DNA of 26,132 nt from Pseudomonadota bacterium (GCA_021783175.1 JAJXUF010000038.1:1-26132); one strand, 5' to 3'. Positions 1 to 9,495 are shown, counted from the first letter of the stretch. Numbers and translations: made by a program. The notes: generated by a model from the sequence alone, not told the origin.

Positions 1-117
<117 letters not shown>

Positions 118-181
118 CACAGAGTTTGAACTTTCCGGTTTCGTTTTCCGGGCGAACAACGTCCCGCGGACCGAGACCTGA

Positions 182-1591
<1,410 letters not shown>

Positions 1592-1662
1592 ACAATGGCG
1601 CGCGGTCGCAACCATTCAGGCAAGGCCGCGTTGACCGTTATTCGTAACGCAGTAGCGATAAT

Positions 1663-2088
1663 ATGGTCATGACAATGCATGTCGACATCGTCAGCGCGGA
1701 GCACGAGATCTACTCGGGTAACGTAGAAATGCTGTTCGCACCGCTAGAAACCGGCGAAGTCGGTGTCATGCCGCGGCACTCTCCGCTGCTCGCGCGGCTC
1801 AAACCCGGCGAAGTGCGTGTGCACATTGACGGCCAGGAGGATCTATACTTCTACGTGTCCGGGGGATTGCTGGAAATACAGCCCCACACCGTGACCGTCC
1901 TGGCCGACACCGCCATGCGGGCCAAGGATATCGACGAGGCGGCGGCGCTCAAGGCCAAGGAAAACGCCGAGGTGGCGCTGAAGAACCGCCAGTCCGTAAT
2001 CGACTACGCGCGCGCCCAGGCAGAGCTTGCTCAGGCGGTTGCGCAGCTGCGCACCATACGCCGGTTGCGCAACAAGACCATCAAGTAA
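1663..2088 (+). CDS. atpC: ATP synthase F1 epsilon subunit
   Basis: Epsilon subunit of the F1 central stalk, which couples gamma to the c-ring and can inhibit ATP hydrolysis. The product of about 139-141 aa has the N-terminal beta-sandwich (VDIVSAEHEIYSGNVE, GVMPRHSPLLARLKPGEVR, YVSGGLLEIQPHTVTVLADTA) and the C-terminal helical hairpin (EAAALKAKENAE, then ARAQAELAQAVAQLRTIRRLR). Three in-frame ATGs lie close together at 1663, 1669 and 1675; by comparison with E. coli MAMTYHLD the first or second is most likely. It lies 71 bases after atpD and is the last atp gene. Confidence 0.96.
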   Translation: MVMTMHVDIVSAEHEIYSGNVEMLFAPLETGEVGVMPRHSPLLARLKPGEVRVHIDGQEDLYFYVSGGLLEIQPHTVTVLADTAMRAKDIDEAAALKAKENAEVALKNRQSVIDYARAQAELAQAVAQLRTIRRLRNKTIK

Positions 2089-2098
2089 TCGTGGAACG

Positions 2099-2119
2099 CA
2101 GGCCGTCGCGCACGGCCTG
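2099..2119 (+). terminator. GC-rich hairpin after atpC
   Basis: CAGGCCGT at 2099-2106 and ACGGCCTG at 2112-2119 are perfect inverted repeats around a 5-base loop, directly between atpC and the FKBP gene. No U-run follows, so this may be an attenuating or RNA-protecting hairpin rather than a full intrinsic terminator. Confidence 0.4.
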
Positions 2120-2140
2120 GGAGCTGACAAGGACAGTAAC

Positions 2141-2665
2141 ATGAGCCCAGACCGCAAACGCGAGACATACACAATGGCGCACGACAGCGTCGCACGAAAC
2201 AAGGTGGTCTCGTTGACCTATGTGCTGCGCAACGCGCACGGCGACATATTCGAATACAGCGATCTACCGGTGGACTATCTGCACGGTTCGGGCAGCGATC
2301 TATTCGAAAAGATCGAGCGCTCGCTCGAGGGATGTCAGGTTGGCGACCAGATTACCATCGAGCTGTCTCCTGAAGAGGGGTTCGGCCCGCATAATCCCGG
2401 GCTGACCTTCACCGACGACGTGGAAAACGTCCCGCCGGAATATCGCCGGGTCGGCGCCCAGCTTGAGGCGCAAAACGCCAAGGGTGAAGTCATGAACTTC
2501 GTGGTCACCCATATCGAAGGCGCCAAGTTGACCGTAGATGCCAATCACCCGCTTGCGGGCCAAACGGTCAGTTTCGCGGTGAAGATTCATGGGGTGCGCG
2601 ACGCAACGACGGAAGAGCTGCGCGCTGGCAAGCCGGCCGGCGCCACCAGCCATTCTCTGCAATAG
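2141..2665 (+). CDS. FKBP-type peptidyl-prolyl isomerase, SlyD-like
   Basis: Likely peptidyl-prolyl cis-trans isomerase and chaperone of the SlyD/FkpB group, about 174 aa, cytoplasmic since no signal peptide is visible. The FKBP half-domain is seen in VVSLTYVLRNAHGDIFEYSD and DYLHGSG (about residues 22-50). It is followed by ELSPEEGFGPHNPGL, the inserted flap domain (about 84-139), the SlyD hallmark VDANHPLAGQTVSFAVKI (about 132-149) and the usual VRDATTEELRAG end. The metal-binding His/Cys-rich tail of E. coli SlyD is absent. The start at 2141 has an AAGGA about 8 bases upstream; an internal ATG at 2174 is the alternative. The open frame extends upstream into atpC, but that part is not FKBP-like. 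Confidence 0.88.
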   Translation: MSPDRKRETYTMAHDSVARNKVVSLTYVLRNAHGDIFEYSDLPVDYLHGSGSDLFEKIERSLEGCQVGDQITIELSPEEGFGPHNPGLTFTDDVENVPPEYRRVGAQLEAQNAKGEVMNFVVTHIEGAKLTVDANHPLAGQTVSFAVKIHGVRDATTEELRAGKPAGATSHSLQ

Positions 2666-2719
2666 CTTGGACGCTTCCAATAAGCTAGGCTGTAGCTGAC
2701 TAACCCGTGCCGATGGCGG

Positions 2720-2774
2720 ACCCTATCGGGCCCGCGAGCGCCATGGCCTCCTCAGGCAGCGGACCCGATAGGGT
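2720..2774. repeat. 15-bp inverted repeat upstream of glmU
   Basis: Bases 2720-2734 (ACCCTATCGGGCCCG) and 2760-2774 (CGGACCCGATAGGGT) are inverted copies with a single mismatch, around a 25-base loop that itself holds the palindrome GCCATGGC at 2740-2747. It sits between the FKBP gene and the glmU promoter. It could be a terminator for the upstream operon, although only a short T-run follows, or a dispersed palindromic repeat of the REP kind. Confidence 0.6.
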
Positions 2775-2789
2775 TGAATGTTTCCGTAT

Positions 2790-2795
2790 TATAAT
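2790..2795 (+). promoter_or_regulatory. Possible -10 box of the glmU promoter
   Basis: A consensus TATAAT at 2790-2795 lies 23 bases before the glmU ATG inside a short AT-rich stretch. The 17-bp-spaced -35 position falls in the inverted-repeat arm and does not match consensus; a TTGAAT at 2774-2779 is too close. The leader would be short, and no clear Shine-Dalgarno sequence precedes the ATG. Confidence 0.4.
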
Positions 2796-2818
2796 CAATC
2801 AGATATACATAAATCCCG

Positions 2819-4201
2819 ATGAAAACCACCGCCACTGCCCCCGTTGAGGTCATTATCCTCGCCGCCGGCAAGGGCACGCGCATGTTTTCCGATGTCCCCA
2901 AGGTGCTGCACCCGCTCGCAGGGGCGCCGCTGGTACAGCACGTCATCGCCACGGCGCGCCAGCTTGAGCCGCATGTCGTGCGGGTCGTCTACGGACATGG
3001 CGGGGAATTATTGCCCAAGACGCTCGCTAAGCTCGCCGTGGATTGGGTGTTGCAGGAGGAACAGAAGGGAACCGGGCATGCGGTGCAACAGGCTTTGCCC
3101 AAAATCGCCCCGGACTCGCTGGTGCTTGTGCTCTACGGGGATGTGCCGCTCATTCGTGCCGAAACCCTGCGTCCACTGATTGAAGCCGCGGCGCACGGCG
3201 GGTTGGCACTGCTCACGGTCGAACTCAACGACCCGACCGGCTATGGACGTATAGTGCGCGACGCGAACGGGGTGGTCAGCGCCATCGTCGAGCAGAAAGA
3301 CGCGTCTCCCGCGCAACTTGCCATACGCGAAGTGAACACGGGTATCTTGGCGGTCTCCGCCGCGCACCTGAAAACCTGGCTCGCGCACCTGAAAAACAAT
3401 AACGCCCAAGGGGAGTATTATCTGACCGATATTGTTGCCATGGCGGCCGCGGAAGGCGTTAAAATCTCCACGGCGCAACCGCAGGCGGTGTGGGAGGTGA
3501 TGGGTGTGAACAGCAAGACGCAGTTGGCGGAGCTTGAGCGCATCGCGCAGCTGAATCGCGCGCGCGAACTCATGGAACGTGGCGTCACCCTCATGGACCC
3601 GGCGCGCTTCGACCTGCGCGGTACGCTAACCGTGGGCCGTGACGTTGTAATCGACGTGAATGTCATCGTCGAGGGCCAGGTGACGCTCGGTGATCGCGCG
3701 CGCATCGGTGCCAACAACGTACTGCGTGATTGCACCATCGGTGCCGACACCGTCGTTCATCCCAACTGTGTCATCGAGGACAGCAATATCGGTGCAGATT
3801 GCCGCATCGGGCCGTTTGCGCGTGTACGCCCAGAATCGAAAATCGCTGCGCATGCGCACATTGGCAATTTCGTCGAAATCAAGAAATCGGAGATCGGCGA
3901 GGGCAGCAAGGTCAATCATTTAAGCTACGTCGGCGACAGTAGTGTGGGGAAGCAGGTGAACATCGGCGCCGGCACAATCACCGCCAACTACGACGGTGCC
4001 AACAAGCATCGCACCGTCATCGGCGATAATGCATCAATCGGGTCCGATTGCACACTCGTGGCACCGGTAAGCGTAGGTGCCGGCGCGACAGTGGGCGCAA
4101 ATACCACAATCACTCAGGATGTACCGCCCGGCGTACTAGCGGTCGGACGCGTGCGGCAAAAGATCATCGAGGGCTGGAAGCGGCCGGTCAAGAAGACGTA
4201 A
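2819..4201 (+). CDS. glmU: Bifunctional GlmU: GlcN-1-P acetyltransferase / GlcNAc-1-P uridylyltransferase
   Basis: Cytoplasmic enzyme for the last two steps to UDP-GlcNAc, precursor of peptidoglycan and lipid A: acetylation of GlcN-1-P, then UMP transfer from UTP. Length is 460 aa, close to E. coli GlmU. The N-terminal pyrophosphorylase domain has LAAGKGTRM (about 14-22), PKVLHPLAG, and YGDVP (106-110) with the metal-binding Asp. EYYLTDIV is near residue 199. The C-terminal left-handed beta helix is visible as repeated hexapeptides (IGANNV, IGADTVVHPN, IGPFAR) from about residue 265. The acetyltransferase His lies in NHLSYVGD (His367), followed by NIGAGTITANYDG. It is followed by glmS, the first enzyme of the same pathway. 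Confidence 0.97.
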   Translation: MKTTATAPVEVIILAAGKGTRMFSDVPKVLHPLAGAPLVQHVIATARQLEPHVVRVVYGHGGELLPKTLAKLAVDWVLQEEQKGTGHAVQQALPKIAPDSLVLVLYGDVPLIRAETLRPLIEAAAHGGLALLTVELNDPTGYGRIVRDANGVVSAIVEQKDASPAQLAIREVNTGILAVSAAHLKTWLAHLKNNNAQGEYYLTDIVAMAAAEGVKISTAQPQAVWEVMGVNSKTQLAELERIAQLNRARELMERGVTLMDPARFDLRGTLTVGRDVVIDVNVIVEGQVTLGDRARIGANNVLRDCTIGADTVVHPNCVIEDSNIGADCRIGPFARVRPESKIAAHAHIGNFVEIKKSEIGEGSKVNHLSYVGDSSVGKQVNIGAGTITANYDGANKHRTVIGDNASIGSDCTLVAPVSVGAGATVGANTTITQDVPPGVLAVGRVRQKIIEGWKRPVKKT

Positions 4202-4220
4202 CGATCATGGTATGTCATAG

Positions 4221-4241
4221 CGGTTTCGCCCGGCGAAGCCG
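4221..4241 (+). other. Short hairpin between glmU and glmS
   Basis: CGGTTTCGC and GCGAAGCCG (4221-4229 and 4233-4241) pair with one G-U around a 3-base loop. It lies in the 109-base glmU-glmS gap with no T-run after it. It could be an RNA processing or stabilising element; I see no ribozyme-type glmS riboswitch core here. Confidence 0.35.
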
Positions 4242-4310
4242 CGCAATTTCACAGGCCTGCCCAGCGTTTCACAGGAACGAACAGGCTGCGGCAGGAGGGG
4301 AGGTTCAGTC

Positions 4311-6137
4311 ATGTGCGGCATAGTCGGTGCGCTTGCAGAGCGCAATATCGTTCCGGTCCTGATCGAGGGCCTCAAGCGCCTTGAATATCGTGGTTACGAT
4401 TCCGCAGGTATCGCCATTCTCGATGGCACCCTGAAGCGCGTGCGGCGTGTTGGGCGTGTGGCGCAGATGGAAAACGAGGCGAAAGCGCAGAATCTTACCG
4501 GATTCGCAGGTATCGGCCATACACGTTGGGCGACGCATGGCGGAGTCACGGAATTCAATGCGCATCCCATCATATCCAACGACGAGCTGGCCGTGGTTCA
4601 CAATGGCATCATCGAGAACCACGAGGAGATACGCGAGCGCCTGCAAAAACTTGGCTACATGTTTGAATCCCAGACTGATACCGAAGTCATCGCACACCTG
4701 ATTCACCATTACTACGCGCGCTCCCTCGATCTCCTTAGTGCCATGCGCGCTGCGGTCGCCGAACTGCGCGGCGCCTACGCCATCGGTGTGATCGCGCGCA
4801 AGTCCCCGGACACGGTGTGCTGCGCGCGCATGGGTTGCCCGTTGCTCATCGGTCTTGGCGAGGGCGCGAATTATTTCGCGTCCGATGTTTCGGCGCTGCT
4901 CTCCGTTACGCGCCGCATCATCTATCTCGACGAAGGCGACATCGCCGCCGTGACGCGCGATCGTGTCACCATCTTCGATCGCGAAGGTCATGAAGTTACA
5001 CGCGAGATCCGCGTGTCCGAGGCGTCGGCCAATGCAGTGGAGCTCGGCCCGTACAGCCATTACATGCAAAAAGAAATTCACGAGCAGCCGCGCGCACTAT
5101 CCGATACGCTCGAAGCCGTCATCAACGAGGGCGTTCATCCGGGCCTTCTCGGCACGGACGCGGAAGCTGTCCTGAGTAGCGTCGACAGCGTACTCATTTT
5201 GGCGGCGGGAACCAGCTATTACGCCGGCTTGGTAGGGCGCCAGTGGCTGGAGTCAATTGCCCGTATCCCGGCAGCCACCGAACTCGGCCACGAATATCGT
5301 TATCGAGACTCGATTCCCAACAAAAAGCAACTTATCGTTACGATCTCGCAGTCGGGGGAAACGCTCGATACTATGGAAGCCTTGAAGCGCGCCAAGGAAC
5401 TCGGGCACGACAAGACACTTTCCATTTGCAACGTGGCCGAAAGCGCCATTCCGCGCGCTTCCAAGCTCGTGTTCTACACCCGTGCCGGCGCTGAAATTGG
5501 AGTCGCTTCGACGAAGGCTTTTACCACACAGCTCGCGGCACTTTTCATCCTCACCCTTGTGCTCTCGAAACTCCGTGGACACCTCACGCCGGAACTGGAG
5601 CACCAGTATGTGGAAGCCATGCGTTATCTGCCTGGCAGTGTGCAACACGCGCTAAATCTCGAGCCGCAGATCAAGCTTTGGGCAGAGCGCTTCGCAAACA
5701 AACACCATGCGCTCTTTTTAGGCCGCGGCCTGCACTACCCTATCGCTCTCGAAGGCGCGCTGAAACTCAAAGAGATTTCCTATATCCACGCCGAGGCCTA
5801 TCCGGCCGGCGAACTCAAGCATGGACCACTGGCGCTAGTTGATCGGGAGATGCCGGTTGTCGTTATTGCCCCGAACGACAGTCTGCTCGAGAAAGTGAAA
5901 TCCAACATGCAGGAAGTGCGCGCCCGCGGCGGCGAGCTCTATGTGTTCGCGGATCTCGACAGCCATTTCGGGGAAGCAGAAGGTGTACATGTGATTCGCA
6001 CGCCACGACACATGGGCGTGCTTTCTCCCATCGTGCACGCGGTTCCAGTACAGCTCCTTGCCTACCACGCCGCACTCCAAAAAGGAACGGATGTCGACAA
6101 GCCACGTAATCTCGCAAAATCGGTTACGGTTGAATAA
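4311..6137 (+). CDS. glmS: Glutamine-fructose-6-phosphate aminotransferase (isomerizing)
   Basis: Makes glucosamine-6-phosphate from fructose-6-phosphate and glutamine, the committed step to UDP-GlcNAc. Length is 608 aa, one short of E. coli. The N-terminal Ntn glutaminase domain begins MCGIVGA with Cys2 as nucleophile after Met removal, and has [20 protein letters not shown] and VHNGIIENH. Two SIS domains follow: SQSGETLDT and ASTKAFTTQ in the first; [22 protein letters not shown] in the second. The tail [13 protein letters not shown] is the invariant end of the family. A strong GGAGG-type ribosome binding site precedes the ATG. The last bases double as the attTn7 recognition site. Confidence 0.98.
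   Translation: MCGIVGALAERNIVPVLIEGLKRLEYRGYDSAGIAILDGTLKRVRRVGRVAQMENEAKAQNLTGFAGIGHTRWATHGGVTEFNAHPIISNDELAVVHNGIIENHEEIRERLQKLGYMFESQTDTEVIAHLIHHYYARSLDLLSAMRAAVAELRGAYAIGVIARKSPDTVCCARMGCPLLIGLGEGANYFASDVSALLSVTRRIIYLDEGDIAAVTRDRVTIFDREGHEVTREIRVSEASANAVELGPYSHYMQKEIHEQPRALSDTLEAVINEGVHPGLLGTDAEAVLSSVDSVLILAAGTSYYAGLVGRQWLESIARIPAATELGHEYRYRDSIPNKKQLIVTISQSGETLDTMEALKRAKELGHDKTLSICNVAESAIPRASKLVFYTRAGAEIGVASTKAFTTQLAALFILTLVLSKLRGHLTPELEHQYVEAMRYLPGSVQHALNLEPQIKLWAERFANKHHALFLGRGLHYPIALEGALKLKEISYIHAEAYPAGELKHGPLALVDREMPVVVIAPNDSLLEKVKSNMQEVRARGGELYVFADLDSHFGEAEGVHVIRTPRHMGVLSPIVHAVPVQLLAYHAALQKGTDVDKPRNLAKSVTVE
6105..6137 (+). other. attTn7 recognition sequence at the glmS 3' end
   Basis: Bases 6114-6133 (GCAAAATCGGTTACGGTTGA) match, from memory, the E. 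coli glmS 3' end bound by the Tn7 target selector TnsD. This segment encodes the conserved LAKSVTVE tail. Tn7-family elements insert roughly 20-30 bases beyond it, which is where the transposon-like end at 6157 begins. Confidence 0.8.
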
Positions 6138-6156
6138 CAACGGTTTTTTTGAATTT

Positions 6157-6347
6157 TGTTGAAAACAAACAATAAAGTCTGTCGATAAACAATTAAGTCT
6201 GTCGAACTAATTTTCAGAAAAACAATCGGTTAGAGGCGATGAACAAACCGCGAAACGGCGGAAATCGTAGCGTCGGCAACTTATTGTTTTACTGCCATTT
6301 TTCGGCGGGTCACTTATAAGCGTGAATGAGGAAAGTCTGTCGAACTA
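6157..6347 (+). mobile_element. Tn7-like transposon end with TnsB-type repeats
   Basis: A TGT-starting end (TGTTGAAAAC) begins at 6157, 20 bases after the glmS stop. It is followed by two tandem 20-base units, AAACAATAAAGTCTGTCGA at 6167-6185 and AAACAATTAAGTCTGTCGA at 6187-6205. A third copy of the core AAGTCTGTCGAACTA is at 6333-6347, an exact match to 6195-6209. An inverted partial copy (AAAACAATAAGT read on the minus strand) is at 6279-6290. The ACAATAAAGTCT core is the same as in the TnsB binding sites of the Tn7 right end as I remember it. A 5-bp target duplication would be AATTT at 6152-6156; no second copy was found. Confidence 0.72.
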
Positions 6348-6609
6348 TTGTCTTTTCTATCAATAAGCTACAGCAATTGTACTCCCCTTGACCACCCCCT
6401 CCCACTATTGGGTCAGCTTTTTCTGCCTCGAACTTCGCAGATGCGCGTTGTACCTTGTTTGCTGTCGATCATAGCCGCCACGGGACCGCCCCAAGATAAG
6501 TATTGTGCAGAGACCGTCTTTCGGCCAAAGCGGACCCTCAAGGCGCAGTCTTGGGTCGACTGCTGCCGACCCAAAGCGGTCACCAACTCCTGCATTCAGG
6601 CTGTAGTTG
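6348..6609. other. Non-coding stretch between transposon end and nuclease gene
   Basis: No convincing gene. It holds one arm (6521-6536) of a 16-bp inverted repeat whose partner is at 8421-8436, and a related GACCGCTTTGGGTCG-like motif read on the minus strand near 6570-6590. The short open frames here have no recognisable product. Confidence 0.5.
6521..6536 (-). repeat. 16-bp repeat, copy 1 (inverted relative to 8421-8436)
   Basis: TCGGCCAAAGCGGACC is the exact reverse complement of 8421-8436. The two copies bracket the nuclease-like gene. A degenerate relative lies at 8376-8390 (GTCCGCTCTTGGCCG). Similar intergenic motifs occur in other proteobacteria, so they may be dispersed repeats rather than element ends. 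Confidence 0.6.
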
Positions 6610-8100
6610 CTAGGTAGCGGCCTTTGGCAAAAAATGGTGTTCAAATGTCTTAGACAACGATGCATCGTTCACAGCTTCGACTACCTTGCGTAGTGCATCT
6701 CCCTCCACCACTTTGAGCTTAAATTTCTTGGCGTTGGCCTGCTGCGTCATCTTGACCCGTTTGCGCGCTTCGGTGGACAACTTGCCGCTAGTCCATAGTT
6801 CAAACTGCGGTAGCGGGCTTGCCCAGCCAAGGTTATCAAGGTGATGGCGCACACGCGTGATGCGTGTAGTCAACCACCGACCCACTTCCCCGTCGTCGAC
6901 TGTGGCGCCCGGGGCAATCCCCTTGCATTCGATCATCTGCGCCTTGATACCGTCCTTTAGGTAATACACATCCACTTCGGCAGCACCGTCTTTGCCCTTA
7001 CAAATCTTGTTTAATGTAACCTGCCCCGCAGCCGTTTTGCGCACGACTTCCGCCACCAGTAATTCGAAAAAGGCACCCCGCATATTACCGACCGCACCTT
7101 CCAGCTTGCCGAGCCTGGAGAAAAGTTGGTCAAACTTCGCGGGATCGATGACGCCCTTTGCTGTGTAATTGAGCGTCTGGATCAGTTCACGGAAGCTATT
7201 GGCAACATCCTCGCCAAAAAGCGACTCGGGAGTGGCTGGCACGATGCCGGCCGAGCGTAAGGCGCTGAACGCGCAGTTGTCGTAGCTATGGGTCACTAGG
7301 ATAAACATCGTGCGGCCAATGTTCTTCAGCGCATTTAGGGACCGCACTTTATGCAGGAACGGTTCCACATGCCTGAGCTCTGCGTTCTCGATCAACAGCA
7401 CATCGCACACAACAAAGCCCGGCTTAGGTTTCTCTTTTTTCAGCCAAGTCAATACGGATGTGAGGTAGCTGGGTGCCGTCAAGTCCCAGGCAAACGTGCC
7501 TACGCGGGGTAACTTCGGTTCCCGCGTCCGGACGGTGTGGTAACTCACCATGGCCAATCGTCGTAACCATTCCCGAACGCTGTCGAGCAGAACGTTCTCC
7601 GCAATAAGGCGGGACTGGGTGCCAGTGACGAGCTTGTCCATGCTTTGATGCTCAGACGTCTCTTTGGTCATCACACATGGTCCCAGCCCGGGCACTTCTT
7701 GCTCGACCAAGACATTTGCGGCGACCATACGATCCAGCACTGCACGTGCGGAGAGTTGTTTCTTCTGAGCAATTGGTGCGCCGCAAGCGCCTAGGAAATG
7801 ATCGAGCGGCACGATGCGTCGCGCTTCGACGGCGCCCAAAGCCCGCGCATAGGGACCATTGGTCGCGAAGATTGCGGCGCAAAGACTTTTCCAGTAGCGT
7901 TGAGACTCATAGTCGTCTTGGTGATATAGAAATCGCGCCTTGCGGGCGAACGGCAATTGCGCAAGCCGCTTGATCTGGGGCGCGCTTCGGCTAACACGCT
8001 GACGCGCCGCGGCCGGCGATAATCCCTTGTGTTCCACTAAATACTGCGTCAGGTCCGTGCTTAGGCAAGGACCGAGGGTCTTGAGGATATCGGCCAACAT
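6610..8100 (-). CDS. PD-(D/E)xK nuclease-like protein, function unknown
   Basis: A 496-aa protein not assigned to a named family. The N-terminus (about 10-60) reads like a winged-helix DNA-binding region (LTQYLVEHKGLSPAAARQRVSRSA). The C-terminal part carries a full PD-(D/E)xK signature: Glu346 in the GAFFELLVAEVV helix, Asp377 in AEVDVYYLKDG, and Glu391/Lys393 in MIECKG, with the expected spacing. The middle (about 200-300: GTFAWDLTAPSYL, GFVVCDVLLIENAEL, GRTMFILVTHSYD) resembles a second, degenerate nuclease-like fold; this is inference. It is the first gene inside the Tn7-like end and lies head to tail against glmS. Cargo at attTn7 is often defence-related, so a restriction-like role is plausible but unproven. 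No methyltransferase or partner gene is adjacent. Confidence 0.7.
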   Translation of the reverse strand: MLADILKTLGPCLSTDLTQYLVEHKGLSPAAARQRVSRSAPQIKRLAQLPFARKARFLYHQDDYESQRYWKSLCAAIFATNGPYARALGAVEARRIVPLDHFLGACGAPIAQKKQLSARAVLDRMVAANVLVEQEVPGLGPCVMTKETSEHQSMDKLVTGTQSRLIAENVLLDSVREWLRRLAMVSYHTVRTREPKLPRVGTFAWDLTAPSYLTSVLTWLKKEKPKPGFVVCDVLLIENAELRHVEPFLHKVRSLNALKNIGRTMFILVTHSYDNCAFSALRSAGIVPATPESLFGEDVANSFRELIQTLNYTAKGVIDPAKFDQLFSRLGKLEGAVGNMRGAFFELLVAEVVRKTAAGQVTLNKICKGKDGAAEVDVYYLKDGIKAQMIECKGIAPGATVDDGEVGRWLTTRITRVRHHLDNLGWASPLPQFELWTSGKLSTEARKRVKMTQQANAKKFKLKVVEGDALRKVVEAVNDASLSKTFEHHFLPKAAT

Positions 8101-8666
8101 GTACAGGACTCCGATGTCACAGAGCGCTATTTATAACATCTAACAACTATAGGCAACCTCTAATTTTTTTAAAATTCACATAACGTGTTATATATCATGT
8201 GGTTACATATGCCAAGGAATCTAACACGAAGGGTTTGTGTCACAGTGCGTGGATCATCAGGATTTCGGACGCCAGTTGCAAAGACGACTGACCCGCCCAA
8301 ACTAGCCACTGCGACTCAATCAGCAGACTGTAGCCCCCAAGCGATTGCATATCGGGCTGAAGTGATGATCGGTACGTCCGCTCTTGGCCGGTAGCGGTCG
8401 ATATAGACTTACACGTTATCGGTCCGCTTTGGCCGATCAGTGTGCATTGGCCTTCTGACCGTAATCAAATATGACCCAGCCGTTTGTCTGAGGGCATCGC
8501 CGGTAAACGAAGGTCAGACTTGGGTCCTACCCAAGTGGTTCGTGCAATCGCCGCGGTCCCGATTAATGATTGCAAGACTGCCTGCCGTGGCCGCGATTGG
8601 CTACGGACGACGCCTGTAAAGTTCCTGACAACAGCGATGATAATTCTCAGTCTCGGGCTGGAGGCG
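8101..8666. other. Non-coding region upstream of the nuclease gene
   Basis: About 560 bases without a supported gene. The part nearest the nuclease start (8130-8215) is AT-rich, with TATTTATAACATCTAACAAC and the near-palindrome ATAACGTGTTAT (8181-8192), and probably holds the minus-strand promoter. The rest contains two copies of a GTCCGCT(T/C)TTGGCC-like repeat (8376-8390 and 8421-8436). Possible plus-strand frames look non-coding. Confidence 0.45.
8421..8436 (+). repeat. 16-bp repeat, copy 2
   Basis: GGTCCGCTTTGGCCGA, the exact inverted partner of 6521-6536. Together they flank the nuclease gene at about 1.9 kb distance. Confidence 0.6.
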
Positions 8667-8948
8667 TTACGCGGCCTTTTTGACCTTCACATCGACCTGC
8701 TGGCCAACCCGTGCGAGCATGTTGACCAGGGCATCAAGACTGAATTTCTCGATACGGCCCCGCAACAAGTCATTGAGGCGCGGCTGAGTGATGCCGAGCT
8801 GCTTGGCCGCCCTGGACTGGGTTTCTCCGCGCCTGTCGACATAGCGCTGCACTGCGATCATGAGCTCTGCCCGCACCCGCATGCTGGCGGCAGTTTCGGG
8901 GGTATCCTCGATGGCATCCCACACGCTCGCAAAGGTTCGCTTCTTCAT
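8667..8948 (-). CDS. XRE-family antitoxin (HigA-type)
   Basis: A 93-aa DNA-binding protein, second gene of a toxin-antitoxin pair. Residues about 42-80 form a helix-turn-helix (ETQSRAAKQLGITQPRLNDLLRG), followed by a dimerisation-like tail (FSLDALVNMLARVGQQVDVKVKK). It overlaps the end of the toxin gene by 4 bases (ATGA), so the two are translationally coupled. The toxin-first order matches HigBA-type systems. It should neutralise the toxin and repress the shared promoter at 9275-9302. No near neighbour in the window would need it, which fits a stand-alone maintenance module in mobile DNA. Confidence 0.88.
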   Translation of the reverse strand: MKKRTFASVWDAIEDTPETAASMRVRAELMIAVQRYVDRRGETQSRAAKQLGITQPRLNDLLRGRIEKFSLDALVNMLARVGQQVDVKVKKAA

Positions 8949-9268
8949 CGTTCGTTCCTCAATGACCTAAACCGCATCCGCGCCACTTCCAAGTCGCCCT
9001 TTGCCGTCCGTTGAGTCTTTTTCTGGAATGCATGCAGCACATAAAGTGCCTCGGGGAAACTGGCGACATACAGCACCCGAAATGCCCCGGCCTCGTCTCG
9101 CACCCGGATCTCCTTGACACCTGGGCCCACGGTCTTTAGCGGTTTCCAGTTTTCCGGCAGCAAACCCCGCTGGACGCGATCCAGTTGGAATCCGACCTCC
9201 CGTCGGACAGTCAGGGGGAAAACGCGGGTTGCATCCAGCGAATCGCCCAGAAACGTTACCGGTTTCAT
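8945..9268 (-). CDS. RelE/HigB-family toxin (phage Gp49-like)
   Basis: A 107-aa toxin of the RelE-like fold, the Gp49/HigB subgroup of PF05973. Family signs are the REVGFQLDRVQRGLLPENWKPLK segment, VGPGVKEIRVRDEAGAFRVLYVASF in the central sheet, and LHAFQKKTQRTAKGDLEVAR near the end, which holds the basic residues used for ribosome-associated mRNA cleavage in this family. It is the first gene of the pair. The ATG at 9268 sits right where transcription should start, so the mRNA is probably leaderless. Confidence 0.88.
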   Translation of the reverse strand: MKPVTFLGDSLDATRVFPLTVRREVGFQLDRVQRGLLPENWKPLKTVGPGVKEIRVRDEAGAFRVLYVASFPEALYVLHAFQKKTQRTAKGDLEVARMRFRSLRNER

Positions 9269-9274
9269 CCATAT

Positions 9275-9302
9275 ATTATATCCATATTGATATTAATGGC
9301 AA
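9275..9302 (-). promoter_or_regulatory. Toxin-antitoxin promoter and operator
   Basis: Read on the minus strand: TTGCCA (9302-9297), a 16-bp spacer, then TATAAT (9280-9275). Seven bases later lies the toxin ATG (9268), so a leaderless transcript is expected. The region also carries the imperfect palindrome CCATATTGATATTAATGG (9282-9299 on the plus strand) and a repeated CCATAT, a plausible antitoxin operator overlapping the promoter. Confidence 0.65.
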
Positions 9303-9495
9303 ATCCTGTCCCCGGCATCATCGTTTGCGACCCCCTGGGAGTTGGCTGCTCCTGCAGCCCGCAAGCAGATACTCGGTCCGAGCCAGCGTGTGTGGCGATT
9401 CTTGGTCACGAGCGTTGCCCTGTTCCGCCTGTTAGTCGCTGCAGCCACCTCTTTGTCACACTGTCAGGTCCCGATCAATCACCAAGGAGTGTGTC

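Noticed and set aside
4202..4310. glmS ribozyme/riboswitch
   Set aside because: The 109-base gap is too short and shows only one small hairpin; the glmS ribozyme is mainly known from Firmicutes.
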